In this document: positions 54,619-62,866 of the stretch, one piece after another | Layout of the letters: each line of letters starts with the position of its first letter | Numbering within the stretch: position 1 is the first letter of the stretch | NCBI GenBank assembly: GCA_031286585.1 | Contig: JAITUC010000038.1 | Coordinates: 1 to 64,000 of the forward strand | DNA length: 64,000 nucleotides | Direction: 5' to 3' | From: Delftia acidovorans | GTDB lineage: Bacteria > Pseudomonadota > Gammaproteobacteria > Burkholderiales > Burkholderiaceae_C | Position numbers and translations under genes: made by a program | The notes under the pieces: model-generated | The model's input: only the letters and a program-made list of their open reading frames with translations | Told to the model about the DNA's origin: nothing | The model's database searches: none

Positions 54619-55503
54619 TTATTTCTCTTTGCCGAACAGGCCGGCGGGGCGGATGAGCAAAACGATGACCATGATGAAGAACACCACGGTGGACGACGCC
54701 TCGGGCCAGAAGACCTTGGTCAGGCCCTCGATCACGCCCAGGCCCAGGCCCGTGAGGATGGAGCCCATGATGGAGCCCATGCCGCCGATCACCACCACGG
54801 CGAAGACCACGATGATGAGGTTCTGCCCCATCAGCGGCGTCACCTGGTAGACGGGCGCCGCCAGCACGCCGGCGAAGGCCGCCAGCGCCGCGCCGAAGGC
54901 ATAGGTCAGCGTGATCATCACGGGCACGTTGACGCCGAAGGCCTCGACCAGGCGGGGGTTCTCGGTGCCGGCCCGCAGGTAGGCGCCGATGCGCGTCTTC
55001 TCGATCATGAACCAGGTGGCCACGCAGACCACGATGGAGGCGACCACCACCCAGGCGCGGTAGTTGGGCAGGATCATGAAGCCCAGGTTGGTCGCGCCTT
55101 CCAGCAGCTCGGGCGTGTCGTAGCCCAGGCCCGAGACGCCGTAGACCGAGCGGAACAGGCCCTCGATCAGCAGCGACAGGCCCAGGGTCAGCAGCAGGCC
55201 GTAGAGGTGGTCGAGCTTGTAGATCCAGCGCAATAGAAAACGCTCGATCAATACGCCCAGCAGGCCCACCAGCAACGGCGACAGCACCAGCATCACCCAG
55301 TAGTTGATGTTGAAGTAGCTCATGGCCATCCAGGTGACCATGGCGCCCAGCATGAACAACGCGCCGTGGGCGAAGTTGATCACGTTGAGCAGGCCGAAGA
55401 TCACCGCCAGCCCCAGGCTGAGGATGGCGTAGAACGAGCCGTTGACCAGCCCCAGAAGGAGCTGGCTCATCAGGCCTGGCAGGGAAACACCAAAGATTTC
55501 CAT
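54619..55503 (-). CDS. livH: Branched-chain amino acid-type ABC permease LivH
   Basis: A 294-residue permease with about eight TM segments, beginning MEIFGVSLPGLMSQLLLGLV. LivH features: NGSFYAILSLGLAVIFGLLN, VINFAHGALFMLGAM, RAGTENPRLVEAFGVNV (coupling helix) and IVVFAVVVIGGMGSIMGSIL. It lies 58 bases after the binding-protein gene and 39 bases before livM. Confidence 0.93.
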   Translation of the reverse strand: MEIFGVSLPGLMSQLLLGLVNGSFYAILSLGLAVIFGLLNVINFAHGALFMLGAMVTWMAMSYFNINYWVMLVLSPLLVGLLGVLIERFLLRWIYKLDHLYGLLLTLGLSLLIEGLFRSVYGVSGLGYDTPELLEGATNLGFMILPNYRAWVVVASIVVCVATWFMIEKTRIGAYLRAGTENPRLVEAFGVNVPVMITLTYAFGAALAAFAGVLAAPVYQVTPLMGQNLIIVVFAVVVIGGMGSIMGSILTGLGLGVIEGLTKVFWPEASSTVVFFIMVIVLLIRPAGLFGKEK

Positions 55504-55561
55504 GGGATGCAGCTGTCGTGGTTGGCCGGAGGGCGTTTGGGGGGTCAGTTGCGGCGCAGTG

Positions 55562-56758
55562 TTATTTCCACAGCGCGCACTTGGTCTCGGCCTTGGTGGT
55601 CCAGACCTGGTCGGCAGGCAGCGTGGCCACGACCTTCAGGTAGTCCCAGGGCTTCTTGGATTCGGCAGGCTTCTTGACCTCCACCAGGTACATGTCGTGG
55701 GCGAAGGTGCCGTCGGGGCGGATCACGCCCTTGCCGTAGAAATCGTCGATGGGCGTGCTCTTGAGGTGGGCCATCACCTTGTCGGCGTCCGTGGACTTCA
55801 CGGCCTGCACGGCCTTGAGGTAGTTGGTCACGGCCGAGTAATCGGCCGCCTGGATCGACGTGGGCATGCGCTTGGTCTTGGCGAAGAAGCGCTCGGAGAA
55901 CTTGCGCGTGGCGTCGTTCATGTCCCAGTACCAGCTGTCCGTGTACTGCATGCCCTCGGTGTTCTTCAGGCCCAGGCTGTGGATGTCGGTCAGGAACACC
56001 AGCAGGCCCACGGTCTTCATGCTCTTGTTGATGCCGAATTCCTTGGCCGCCTTGATCGAATTGATGGTGTCGCCACCGGCATTGGCCAGGCCCAGGATCT
56101 GGGCCTTGGAGGCCTGGGCCTGCAGCAGGAAGGATGAGAAGTCCGAGGCATTGAGCGGATGCCTGACGCTGCCCACGACCTTGCCGCCATTGGCCTTGAC
56201 CACCGCCGTGGTGTCGTTCTCCAGCGCGTGGCCGAAGGCATAGTCGGCCGTCAGGAAGAACCAGTCCTTGCCACCGAGCTTGACCACGGCCGTGCCGGTG
56301 CCCTTGGCCAGGGCCACGGTGTCATAGGCGTAGTGGACGGTGTAGGCGTTGCACTGCTCATTGGTCAGTGCCGAGGAACCCGCGCCGCTGTTGAAGTGCA
56401 CGCGCTTTTTCTCGTTGGCCACCTGCGACACCGCCAGGGCCGTGCCGGAGTTGGTGCCGCTGAACACCAGCGAGATGCCCTGGGTGTCCACCCACTCGCG
56501 CACCTTGGAGGCGGCGATGTCGGCCTTGTTCTGGTGGTCGGCGCTCAGCAGCTCGATGGGCTGGCCCAGCACCTTGCCGCCGAAGTCATCGATGGCCATC
56601 TGCATGGCGGTGACGGCGTTCTTGCCTTCCACGTCCGCATACAGGCTGGACATGTCGGTCACGAAGCCGATCTTCACCTTCTCCTGCGCCATGGCAAGCG
56701 GGCTGGCCAGGCCGGCCGCAGCCAGCATGCACGACAGTGCGGTCAGTTTTGCTTTCAT
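55562..56758 (-). CDS. Periplasmic type I ABC substrate-binding protein (Liv/amide family)
   Basis: A 398-residue binding protein with a signal peptide to PLAMAQ (about 24 residues). The mature protein starts EKVKIGFVTDMSSLYADVEG, a Leu/Ile/Val-binding-protein-like periplasmic fold. Central blocks include ISLVFSGTNSGTALAVSQVA, FFLTADYAFGHALENDT and ILGLANAGGDTINSIKAAKE. The sequence belongs to the broad subgroup that in relatives binds aromatic acids, amides or amino acids, so the ligand is not fixed by homology. The ATG at 56758 has AAGGAGA upstream; an in-frame ATG at 56797 is unlikely. It sits between livF and livH. Confidence 0.93.
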   Translation of the reverse strand: MKAKLTALSCMLAAAGLASPLAMAQEKVKIGFVTDMSSLYADVEGKNAVTAMQMAIDDFGGKVLGQPIELLSADHQNKADIAASKVREWVDTQGISLVFSGTNSGTALAVSQVANEKKRVHFNSGAGSSALTNEQCNAYTVHYAYDTVALAKGTGTAVVKLGGKDWFFLTADYAFGHALENDTTAVVKANGGKVVGSVRHPLNASDFSSFLLQAQASKAQILGLANAGGDTINSIKAAKEFGINKSMKTVGLLVFLTDIHSLGLKNTEGMQYTDSWYWDMNDATRKFSERFFAKTKRMPTSIQAADYSAVTNYLKAVQAVKSTDADKVMAHLKSTPIDDFYGKGVIRPDGTFAHDMYLVEVKKPAESKKPWDYLKVVATLPADQVWTTKAETKCALWK

Positions 56759-56857
56759 TGGTGTCTCCTTCGCGTTGATGTCTTGGGTTTTTGTCACAGG
56801 GCCATGGCAGGAATGCAGCCGGCGAGCCCCAGGCGCCAGCCACGATGGATATCCGGG

Positions 56858-57568
56858 TCAGACCCCGAGCAGCTCGTTGAGCACGGGCATCTTGGCCTGC
56901 AGCTCGGACGCGCCGAAACGCTCGACCACATGGCCGTGCTCGACCACGTAGAAGCGGTCGGCCAGCGGCGCCGCGAAGTGGAAGTTCTGCTCCACCATGA
57001 CCACGGTGTAGCCCTTGGCGCGCAGCATGGTGATCATGCGGGCCAGCGCCTGCACGATGACGGGGGCCAGGCCTTCCGAGATTTCGTCGAGCAACAGCAG
57101 CCGCGCGCCCGTGCGCAGGATGCGCGCCACCGCCAGCATCTGCTGCTCGCCGCCCGACAGGCGCGTGCCCTGGCTGTGGCGACGCTCGGCCAGGTTGGGG
57201 AACATGGCGTAGATCTCGTCCACGCTCATGCCCTGCTGGCCGGTCTTGAGCGGCGGCGGCAGCATCAGGTTCTCCTCGCACGAGAGGCTGGAGAAGATGC
57301 CGCGCTCTTCAGGGCAGTAGCCCACGCCCAGGTGGGCAATGCGGTGCGTGGGCAGGTGGATGGCCTCCACGCCGTTGATCCGGATGGAGCCCTTGCGCGC
57401 GCCCGTCAGACCCATGATGGCGCGCAGCGTGGACGTGCGGCCCGCGCCGTTGCGCCCCAGCAGCGTGACCACCTCGCCGGGCTGGACCACCAGATCCATG
57501 CCGTGCAGCACATGGGATTCGCCGTACCAGGCCTGCAGGCCCTTGATTTCGAGAGCGGGAACCGACAT
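56858..57568 (-). CDS. livF: ABC transporter ATP-binding protein LivF
   Basis: A 236-residue ATPase with Walker A LLGRNGAGRTSTLRA, where the usual Lys before S/T is Arg (GAGRTS); signature RLSGGEQQMLAVARIL; Walker B RLLLLDEISEGLAP; and H-loop VMVEQNFHF, where the switch residue reads Gln as is common in LivF. The Arg in Walker A is common in LivF-like subunits of this group, but it may mean weaker ATP hydrolysis than in LivG. It starts one base after the livG stop. Confidence 0.92.
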   Translation of the reverse strand: MSVPALEIKGLQAWYGESHVLHGMDLVVQPGEVVTLLGRNGAGRTSTLRAIMGLTGARKGSIRINGVEAIHLPTHRIAHLGVGYCPEERGIFSSLSCEENLMLPPPLKTGQQGMSVDEIYAMFPNLAERRHSQGTRLSGGEQQMLAVARILRTGARLLLLDEISEGLAPVIVQALARMITMLRAKGYTVVMVEQNFHFAAPLADRFYVVEHGHVVERFGASELQAKMPVLNELLGV

Positions 57569-57569
57569 G

Positions 57570-58340
57570 TCAGTGGGCTCCTTGCAATTGGCCGTCCGTC
57601 GTGCCCATGTAGGCTTCCATCACCTGCGGGTTGCGTGAAACTTCTTCATAGGGGCCTTCCGCCAGCACGGCGCCGCGCTGCAGCACCGTGATGCGGTCGG
57701 CGATGGTGGAGATCACCTTCATGTTGTGCTCCACCATGAGAATGGTGCGGCCGGCCGAGACCTTCTTGATCAGCTGGGTCACGCGGTCCACGTCTTCGTG
57801 GCCCATGCCCTGCGTGGGTTCGTCCAGCAGCATCAGCTCGGGCTCCATGGCCAGCGTGGTGGCAATCTCCAGCGCGCGCTTGCGGCCATAGGGCAGGTTG
57901 ACCGTGACCTCGTCGGCCATGTCCTGCAGGCCGACCTCGGACAGCAACTGCATGGCGCGGTCATTGAGCATGGACAGGCTTTTCTCGCTGCGCCAGAAAT
58001 GGAATTCGGTGCCCAGCTTGCGCTGCAGGCCGATGCGCACGTTCTCCAGCAGAGTGCAATGCGGGAACACGGCCGAGATCTGGAAGGACCGGATCACGCC
58101 ACGGCGCGCAATCTGTGCCGGTGCTTCCCGCGTGATGTCCTCGCCGTTGAAACGGATGGTGCCGGAGGTGGGCTCCAGAAACTTGGTCAGCAGATTGAAG
58201 CAGGTGGTCTTGCCTGCGCCATTGGGGCCGATCAAGGCATGGATGGAGCCACGGCGCACCGAAAGGTCCACCTTGCTCACCGCCGTAAATCCCTTGAACT
58301 CTTTGGTCAGGTTCCGGGTTTCGAGAATAACGTCGCTCAT
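57570..58340 (-). CDS. livG: ABC transporter ATP-binding protein LivG
   Basis: A 256-residue ATPase starting MSDVILETRNLTKEFKGFTA. It has Walker A IGPNGAGKTTCFN, the LivG-specific segment RSFQISAVFPHCTLLENVRI, and NLPYGRKRALEIATTLAM, where the signature is replaced by the LPYGxxR form. Walker B is LMLLDEPTQGMGHED and the H-switch is LMVEHNM. It is the first gene of the operon livG-livF-binding protein-livH-livM. The ATG at 58340 is preferred; the frame to 58511 covers the leader. Confidence 0.92.
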   Translation of the reverse strand: MSDVILETRNLTKEFKGFTAVSKVDLSVRRGSIHALIGPNGAGKTTCFNLLTKFLEPTSGTIRFNGEDITREAPAQIARRGVIRSFQISAVFPHCTLLENVRIGLQRKLGTEFHFWRSEKSLSMLNDRAMQLLSEVGLQDMADEVTVNLPYGRKRALEIATTLAMEPELMLLDEPTQGMGHEDVDRVTQLIKKVSAGRTILMVEHNMKVISTIADRITVLQRGAVLAEGPYEEVSRNPQVMEAYMGTTDGQLQGAH

Positions 58341-58953
58341 GTGCGCTTCGCCTGCTCCGTTGATGCTGCCAGCCCCCGACGCATCGCCAGAGGCTCTGGC
58401 GGGCGTTGTGCAGGGTCGGACGCATCGTAGGCTTGCCGACGTTGTGCGCCGCAGCGGGAAAACGCCTACGTAGGTGCTCCTAAGCACAGGCCCTGCCCCG
58501 CACTGCAGCATGGCGCATCAAGCCAGGTTCTCGCAGACACAAGGAGCAACCACTCACACTTGAAATAATCAAGCACACGCGGTGCTGTAAGGTGCCGCGG
58601 CAGCAGGCGGGGCCTAGGGTTCTCCACCATCTCGGCCCGGCGAGGCCCATGCGGCAGGCCAGAGCGCTTCCAAAGCGATAGCAAACTATCCTTTTTGCGA
58701 CTTACAAGGCAACGGCCAATGTCCGCTGCCTTACGGGAAACACCCAGGTCGGCAATCTCCCTGCGGCCTGCTCAGTCACTATGCGAAATGCCGCGGATAT
58801 GCTTGAGTTTGTCGCCTCATCAATTGAAAAGCGACAAAGTTGGCTAAATAGCTACTTAATCAATAGCAATAAACAAAGGCGTGGCCTGGCAACTGCCGAT
58901 CCATTGCACTGGACAGAATTGTCGTCGCCAGGACAGCGTGTGCCAGTCGCCAC
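58341..58953. other. 613-base non-coding region upstream of livG
   Basis: There is no convincing gene here; a plus-strand frame from 58781 lacks homology and runs into the DUF1178 gene. The part between about 58680 and 58900 is clearly AT-richer than its surroundings and holds a perfect inverted repeat, TTTGTCGC at 58808-58815 and GCGACAAA at 58831-58838, with a 15-base spacer. A smaller dyad, CTTGAAATAATCAAG, lies at about 58559-58573. The liv promoter and operator sites are expected here. Confidence 0.5.
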
Positions 58954-59457
58954 TTACTGCAGCGTTTCCTTGCTGCCTTCCGGCAAGGCCAATGGAAGGA
59001 CGGCAATGCCTTCATCCAGCAATTGCATGGCCTGCTCGGGGCTGGCCTTGCCGCGGATGGCGCGCTCGTCCGTCTCGCCATAGTGCATGCGGCGGGCTTC
59101 ATCGGCGAAGCGCTCGCCCACGTCCTCGGTCTGCTGGGCCACCTGGCGCGACCATTTCAGCCAGGCGGCCTGCATGGCCTGCAGCTGCTCGCGCGCCTGG
59201 GGTGGCATGGACGGTGAAGGAATGGCTGCCGCGCTGGCGGCCGAGGCGGCTGCAGAAGGCTCGGCTGCCGGAGGCAAGGCTACAGGCTTGGCGCCGAGAT
59301 TGATGCGGGGGGCGCTCAGGCGCTTGGTGATGTCGCTGTGGCCGCAGACGGGGCACAGCACCAGCTGGCGCTGCAACTGGCCCTGGAAATCATCTTCCGA
59401 GGCGAACCAGCCTTCGAACAGATGGCCGTGCGGGCAATGCAGGTCGAGCACTTTCAT
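58954..59457 (-). CDS. DUF1178 family protein
   Basis: A 167-residue protein beginning MKVLDLHCPHGHLFEGWFAS. A zinc-ribbon-like set of cysteines (HCPHGH and LCPVCGHSD) is followed by an Ala/Ser/Pro-rich linker (about 60-90) and a conserved C-terminal helix region (RFADEARRMHYGETDERAIR, GKASPEQAMQLLDEGIAVLP) that defines DUF1178. The function is unknown. It follows DUF2818 at the end of the nuo gene cluster, as in many Burkholderiales. The start at 59457 is fixed by the conserved MKVLDL. Confidence 0.9.
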   Translation of the reverse strand: MKVLDLHCPHGHLFEGWFASEDDFQGQLQRQLVLCPVCGHSDITKRLSAPRINLGAKPVALPPAAEPSAAASAASAAAIPSPSMPPQAREQLQAMQAAWLKWSRQVAQQTEDVGERFADEARRMHYGETDERAIRGKASPEQAMQLLDEGIAVLPLALPEGSKETLQ

Positions 59458-59495
59458 CACGCACCCCCACCCATGAGACAACCGGCGCCGCAGCC

Positions 59496-59801
59496 TCAGC
59501 CGCGGCGGTGAATCAGGAAACGATAGACGAAACCGGGGAAGGCCAGCGTCAGAAACAATGCTCCCGTGACGGCATAGAACTCCCAGCCCTGGGGCGCGAT
59601 CTGCCCCACACGGCGCTCCAGCAGCAGCGCCAAGCCGCCGACGATGAAGTACAGCAGCACCATCTCCAGCAGGCACAGGGCCAGCGGCTTGCGCTGCGCG
59701 CGCAACGGCCCCAGCTGCAGCCAGCGGGCGTTGAAGAAAGGCAAATTGGCTGCCACAAGGGCAGCCAATATCACGAGCCAGATCGAAGCGGTTTGCGACA
59801 A
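59496..59801 (-). CDS. DUF2818 family membrane protein
   Basis: A 101-residue protein with three hydrophobic segments (IWLVILAALVAANLPFF, ALCLLEMVLLYFIVGGLALLL, YAVTGALFLTLAFPGFVYRF), the DUF2818 family. It directly follows nuoN, as in other beta-proteobacteria, and may be an accessory or assembly factor of complex I; the function is not known. The best start is TTG at 59801 (read as MSQTASIWLV), with GAGGA seven bases upstream. The open frame to 59834 has no Met before it in the conserved region. Confidence 0.88.
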   Translation of the reverse strand: MSQTASIWLVILAALVAANLPFFNARWLQLGPLRAQRKPLALCLLEMVLLYFIVGGLALLLERRVGQIAPQGWEFYAVTGALFLTLAFPGFVYRFLIHRRG

Positions 59802-59856
59802 GCCGATGTCCTCACCGCGGAGCCCTGCGCGCAAGGCTCCGCATCGGGAAAGTGGA

Positions 59857-61350
59857 TCAGGAAGCCAGGGCGCGCACGACGGCGTCGGCGCACAGGGCCA
59901 TCAGGCCACCCGGCAGAAGGCCCAGCCCCAGCACCAGGGCGCCGTTGAGGGTCAGCACCACGCGCACGTCCAGCGAAGCGGAAACGCTGGTGGCGGTGAT
60001 GGGTTCGTCAAAGTACATGACCTTGACGACGCGCAGGTAGTAGAAGGCGCCGATCAGCGACATGACCACGGCGAACACGGCCAGCGCGATGTACAGGCTG
60101 TGGCCCGATGCCACGAGTGCCTGCAGCACCGACAGCTTGGCGTAGAAGCCCACCAGGGGCGGGATGCCGGCCATGGAGAACAGGCAGATCGCCATCACGC
60201 CGGCATACAGCGGGCTGCGCTGGTTCAGGCCTGCAAAGTCGGCAACCTCTTCGCTCTCGAAACCTTCGCGGGCCAGCAGCTGGATCACGCCGAAGGCTGC
60301 CAGCGTGGTCAGCACGTAGGTCACCACGTAGAACATGGCCGAGCTGTAGGCGTTCTCGATGGTGGCCGGATCGACCTTGCCATCCACCACGCCCGACATC
60401 AGGCCCAGCAGCACGAAGCCCATCTGCGAGATGGTCGAGTAGGCCAGCATGCGCTTGAGGTTGGTCTGCTGCAGGCCGGCCAGGTTGCCGACCAGCAGCG
60501 AAGCGATGGCCAGCACCGCCAGCATCTGCTGCCAGTCGATGGCCAGCGGCAGAAGGCCGTCCACCAGCAGGCGGATGACGATGGCGAAGGCGGCCAGCTT
60601 GGGCGCGCCACCGATCATGGTGGTGATGGCCGTGGGAGCGCCCTGGTAGACGTCGGGGACCCACATGTGGAAGGGAACCACGCCCAGCTTGAAGGCCAGG
60701 CCGGAGACCACGAAGACCAGGCCGAACACCAGCACCTGGTGCTTGATCTCGCCCGAGTTGATGGCCTTGAAGACCTGGCCGATGTCCAGCGAGCCGGTCG
60801 CGCCGTAGAGCATGGACATGCCGTACAGCAGGAAACCGCTGGCCATGGCGCCGAGCACGAAGTACTTCATCGCGGCCTCGACAGAAGCCGTGTGGTCGCG
60901 GCGCAGGGCCACCAGGGCGTAGCTGGACAGCGTCAGCAGCTCCAGGCCCAGGTAGATGACCAGGAAATTGTTGCCCGAGATCATGATGAACATGCCCAGC
61001 AGCGCGAGCATGGCCAGCGTGAACAGCTCGCCGCCGCGCAGCATGTCGCGGTCGGCGGCGTAGGGACGGCCATAGACCAGGGTGATCATCATGGCCACGG
61101 TGGCGAAGCACTTGAGCCAGTTGCCCATGGCGTCGGAGACCACCATGTTGCCCCAGCCATAGAAGGTGTTGCCGCTGGAGGCATACATGCCTTGCAGCAC
61201 GGCCACCACGCCCAGGGTCAGCAGCGTCAGAACATAGGTGCCCGTGCGGCGCGGGCTTTTGACGCCCAGGTCCACCAGGGCGATCACGCAGGCCATGACC
61301 AGGAGAAGGATCTCCGGATAGATGGCCAGCCAGCTGATGTTGTCAATCAT
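59857..61350 (-). CDS. nuoN: NADH-quinone oxidoreductase subunit N
   Basis: A 497-residue antiporter-like subunit of respiratory complex I with about 14 TM helices. Features: [39 protein letters not shown] with the conserved TM5 Glu, [20 protein letters not shown] with the TM7 Lys, and [20 protein letters not shown] with the TM8 Lys. It carries one of the proton pathways. It lies 24 bases after nuoM and is followed by DUF2818. Confidence 0.96.
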   Translation of the reverse strand: MIDNISWLAIYPEILLLVMACVIALVDLGVKSPRRTGTYVLTLLTLGVVAVLQGMYASSGNTFYGWGNMVVSDAMGNWLKCFATVAMMITLVYGRPYAADRDMLRGGELFTLAMLALLGMFIMISGNNFLVIYLGLELLTLSSYALVALRRDHTASVEAAMKYFVLGAMASGFLLYGMSMLYGATGSLDIGQVFKAINSGEIKHQVLVFGLVFVVSGLAFKLGVVPFHMWVPDVYQGAPTAITTMIGGAPKLAAFAIVIRLLVDGLLPLAIDWQQMLAVLAIASLLVGNLAGLQQTNLKRMLAYSTISQMGFVLLGLMSGVVDGKVDPATIENAYSSAMFYVVTYVLTTLAAFGVIQLLAREGFESEEVADFAGLNQRSPLYAGVMAICLFSMAGIPPLVGFYAKLSVLQALVASGHSLYIALAVFAVVMSLIGAFYYLRVVKVMYFDEPITATSVSASLDVRVVLTLNGALVLGLGLLPGGLMALCADAVVRALAS

Positions 61351-61374
61351 CTCGATTCTCTCGTTTCAGTCTGG

Positions 61375-62850
61375 TCACTGCAGCTTGCTCATGGCCACAT
61401 GCTTGAGCAGCTCGGCCACGGACACATCCATCACGTCAGTGAAGGGCTTGGGATACAGACCCATGTACAGCACGGCGATGGCCAGCAGACCCAGCACCAG
61501 GAACTCGCGGTTGCCGATGTCGGTCAGGCCGCGCACATTGTCGTTGGTGACCGGACCCAGGTAGACGCGCTTGTACATCCACAGGGTGTAGGCGGCGCCG
61601 AAGATCAGCGCCGTGGCAGCGCCCAGGCCGATCCAGAAGTTGTACTGGACGGCACCCAGGATCACCATCCACTCGCCCACGAAGCCGGCCGTTGCGGGCA
61701 GGCCGCAGTTGGCCATGGCGAACAGCAGTGCGAAGGCAGCGAACTTGGGCATGGTGTTGACCACGCCGCCGTAGGAGGCGATTTCACGCGAGTGCACGCG
61801 GTCGTAGAGCACGCCGATGCACAGGAACATGGCGCCCGACACGAAGCCGTGGGCAATCATCTGCACGATGCCGCCGGCAATGCCCAGCGGGTTGAAGATG
61901 AAGAAGCCCAGGGTCACGAAGCCCATGTGGGCCACGGACGAGTAGGCCACCAGCTTCTTCATGTCCTTTTGCACCAGGGCGACCACGCCCACGTAGATCA
62001 CGGCGACCAGCGACAGCGCGATGACCAGTCCGGCCCACTTGTGCGATGCATCAGGGGCGATGGGCATGGAAAAGCGCAGGAAACCGTAGGCACCGAGCTT
62101 CAGCATGATGGCGGCCAGCACGGCAGAGCCGCCGGTAGGCGCTTCCACGTGCACGTCGGGCAGCCAGGTGTGCACCGGCCACATCGGCACCTTCACGGCA
62201 AAGGCCGCGAAGAAGGCGAAGAAGATCAGCGTCTGGGCCGTCATGGACAGCGGCAGCTTGTGCCAGTCGAGGATCTCGAAGCTGCCGCCCGACTGGGTGT
62301 ACAGATAGATGATCGCGACCAGGGTCAGCAGCGAACCCATCAGCGTGTACAGGAAGAACTTGAAGGCCGCGTAGATGCGGTTGGGGCCGCCCCAGATACC
62401 GATGATCAGGTACATCGGGATCAGCGTGGCTTCGAAGAACACGTAGAACAGCAGGCCGTCCAGTGCGCTGAACACGCCGACCATCAGGCCGGACAGGATC
62501 AGGAACGCGCCCATGTACTGGTTCACGCGCTCGGTGATGTTTTCCCACGACGCGATCACGACGATCACGGTGATGAAGGCCGTCAGCGGCACGAACCAGA
62601 ACGAGATGCCATCCACGCCCAGGTGGTAGTAGATGTTGAAGCGCTCGATCCACAGCGCCTTCTCCACGAACTGCATGGCAGCCGTGCTGTTGTCGAACTG
62701 CTGGATCAGCGGCAGCGTGACCGCCAGGCCGGCCAGTGCGCCGACCAGGGCCAGCCAGCGCACGGCCTTGACCTGATCCTCGCGGCCCAGGGCCAGCAGG
62801 AGGGCGCCGAATGCGATCGGCACCCAGATTGAAAGACTCAACCAATGCAT
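61375..62850 (-). CDS. nuoM: NADH-quinone oxidoreductase subunit M
   Basis: A 491-residue antiporter-like subunit of complex I with about 14 TM helices. Features: VFSALDGLLFYVFFEATLIP with the conserved TM5 Glu, AAFAVKVPMWPVHTWLPDVH with the TM7 Lys, and DMKKLVAYSSVAHMGFVTLG. It lies between nuoL and nuoN in the normal order. Start: ATG at 62850 (MHWLSLSIWVPIAFGALLLA). Confidence 0.96.
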   Translation of the reverse strand: MHWLSLSIWVPIAFGALLLALGREDQVKAVRWLALVGALAGLAVTLPLIQQFDNSTAAMQFVEKALWIERFNIYYHLGVDGISFWFVPLTAFITVIVVIASWENITERVNQYMGAFLILSGLMVGVFSALDGLLFYVFFEATLIPMYLIIGIWGGPNRIYAAFKFFLYTLMGSLLTLVAIIYLYTQSGGSFEILDWHKLPLSMTAQTLIFFAFFAAFAVKVPMWPVHTWLPDVHVEAPTGGSAVLAAIMLKLGAYGFLRFSMPIAPDASHKWAGLVIALSLVAVIYVGVVALVQKDMKKLVAYSSVAHMGFVTLGFFIFNPLGIAGGIVQMIAHGFVSGAMFLCIGVLYDRVHSREIASYGGVVNTMPKFAAFALLFAMANCGLPATAGFVGEWMVILGAVQYNFWIGLGAATALIFGAAYTLWMYKRVYLGPVTNDNVRGLTDIGNREFLVLGLLAIAVLYMGLYPKPFTDVMDVSVAELLKHVAMSKLQ

Positions 62851-62866
62851 TTTTGTTCTTCCTCTA

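Noticed and set aside
58781..59083. 100-residue plus-strand frame in the livG upstream region
   Set aside because: It overlaps the DUF1178 gene antisense and has no ribosome binding site or homology.
59644..62832. 1062-residue plus-strand open frame
   Set aside because: It is antisense to nuoN and nuoM; composition is His/Gln/Asp-rich and has no homology features.
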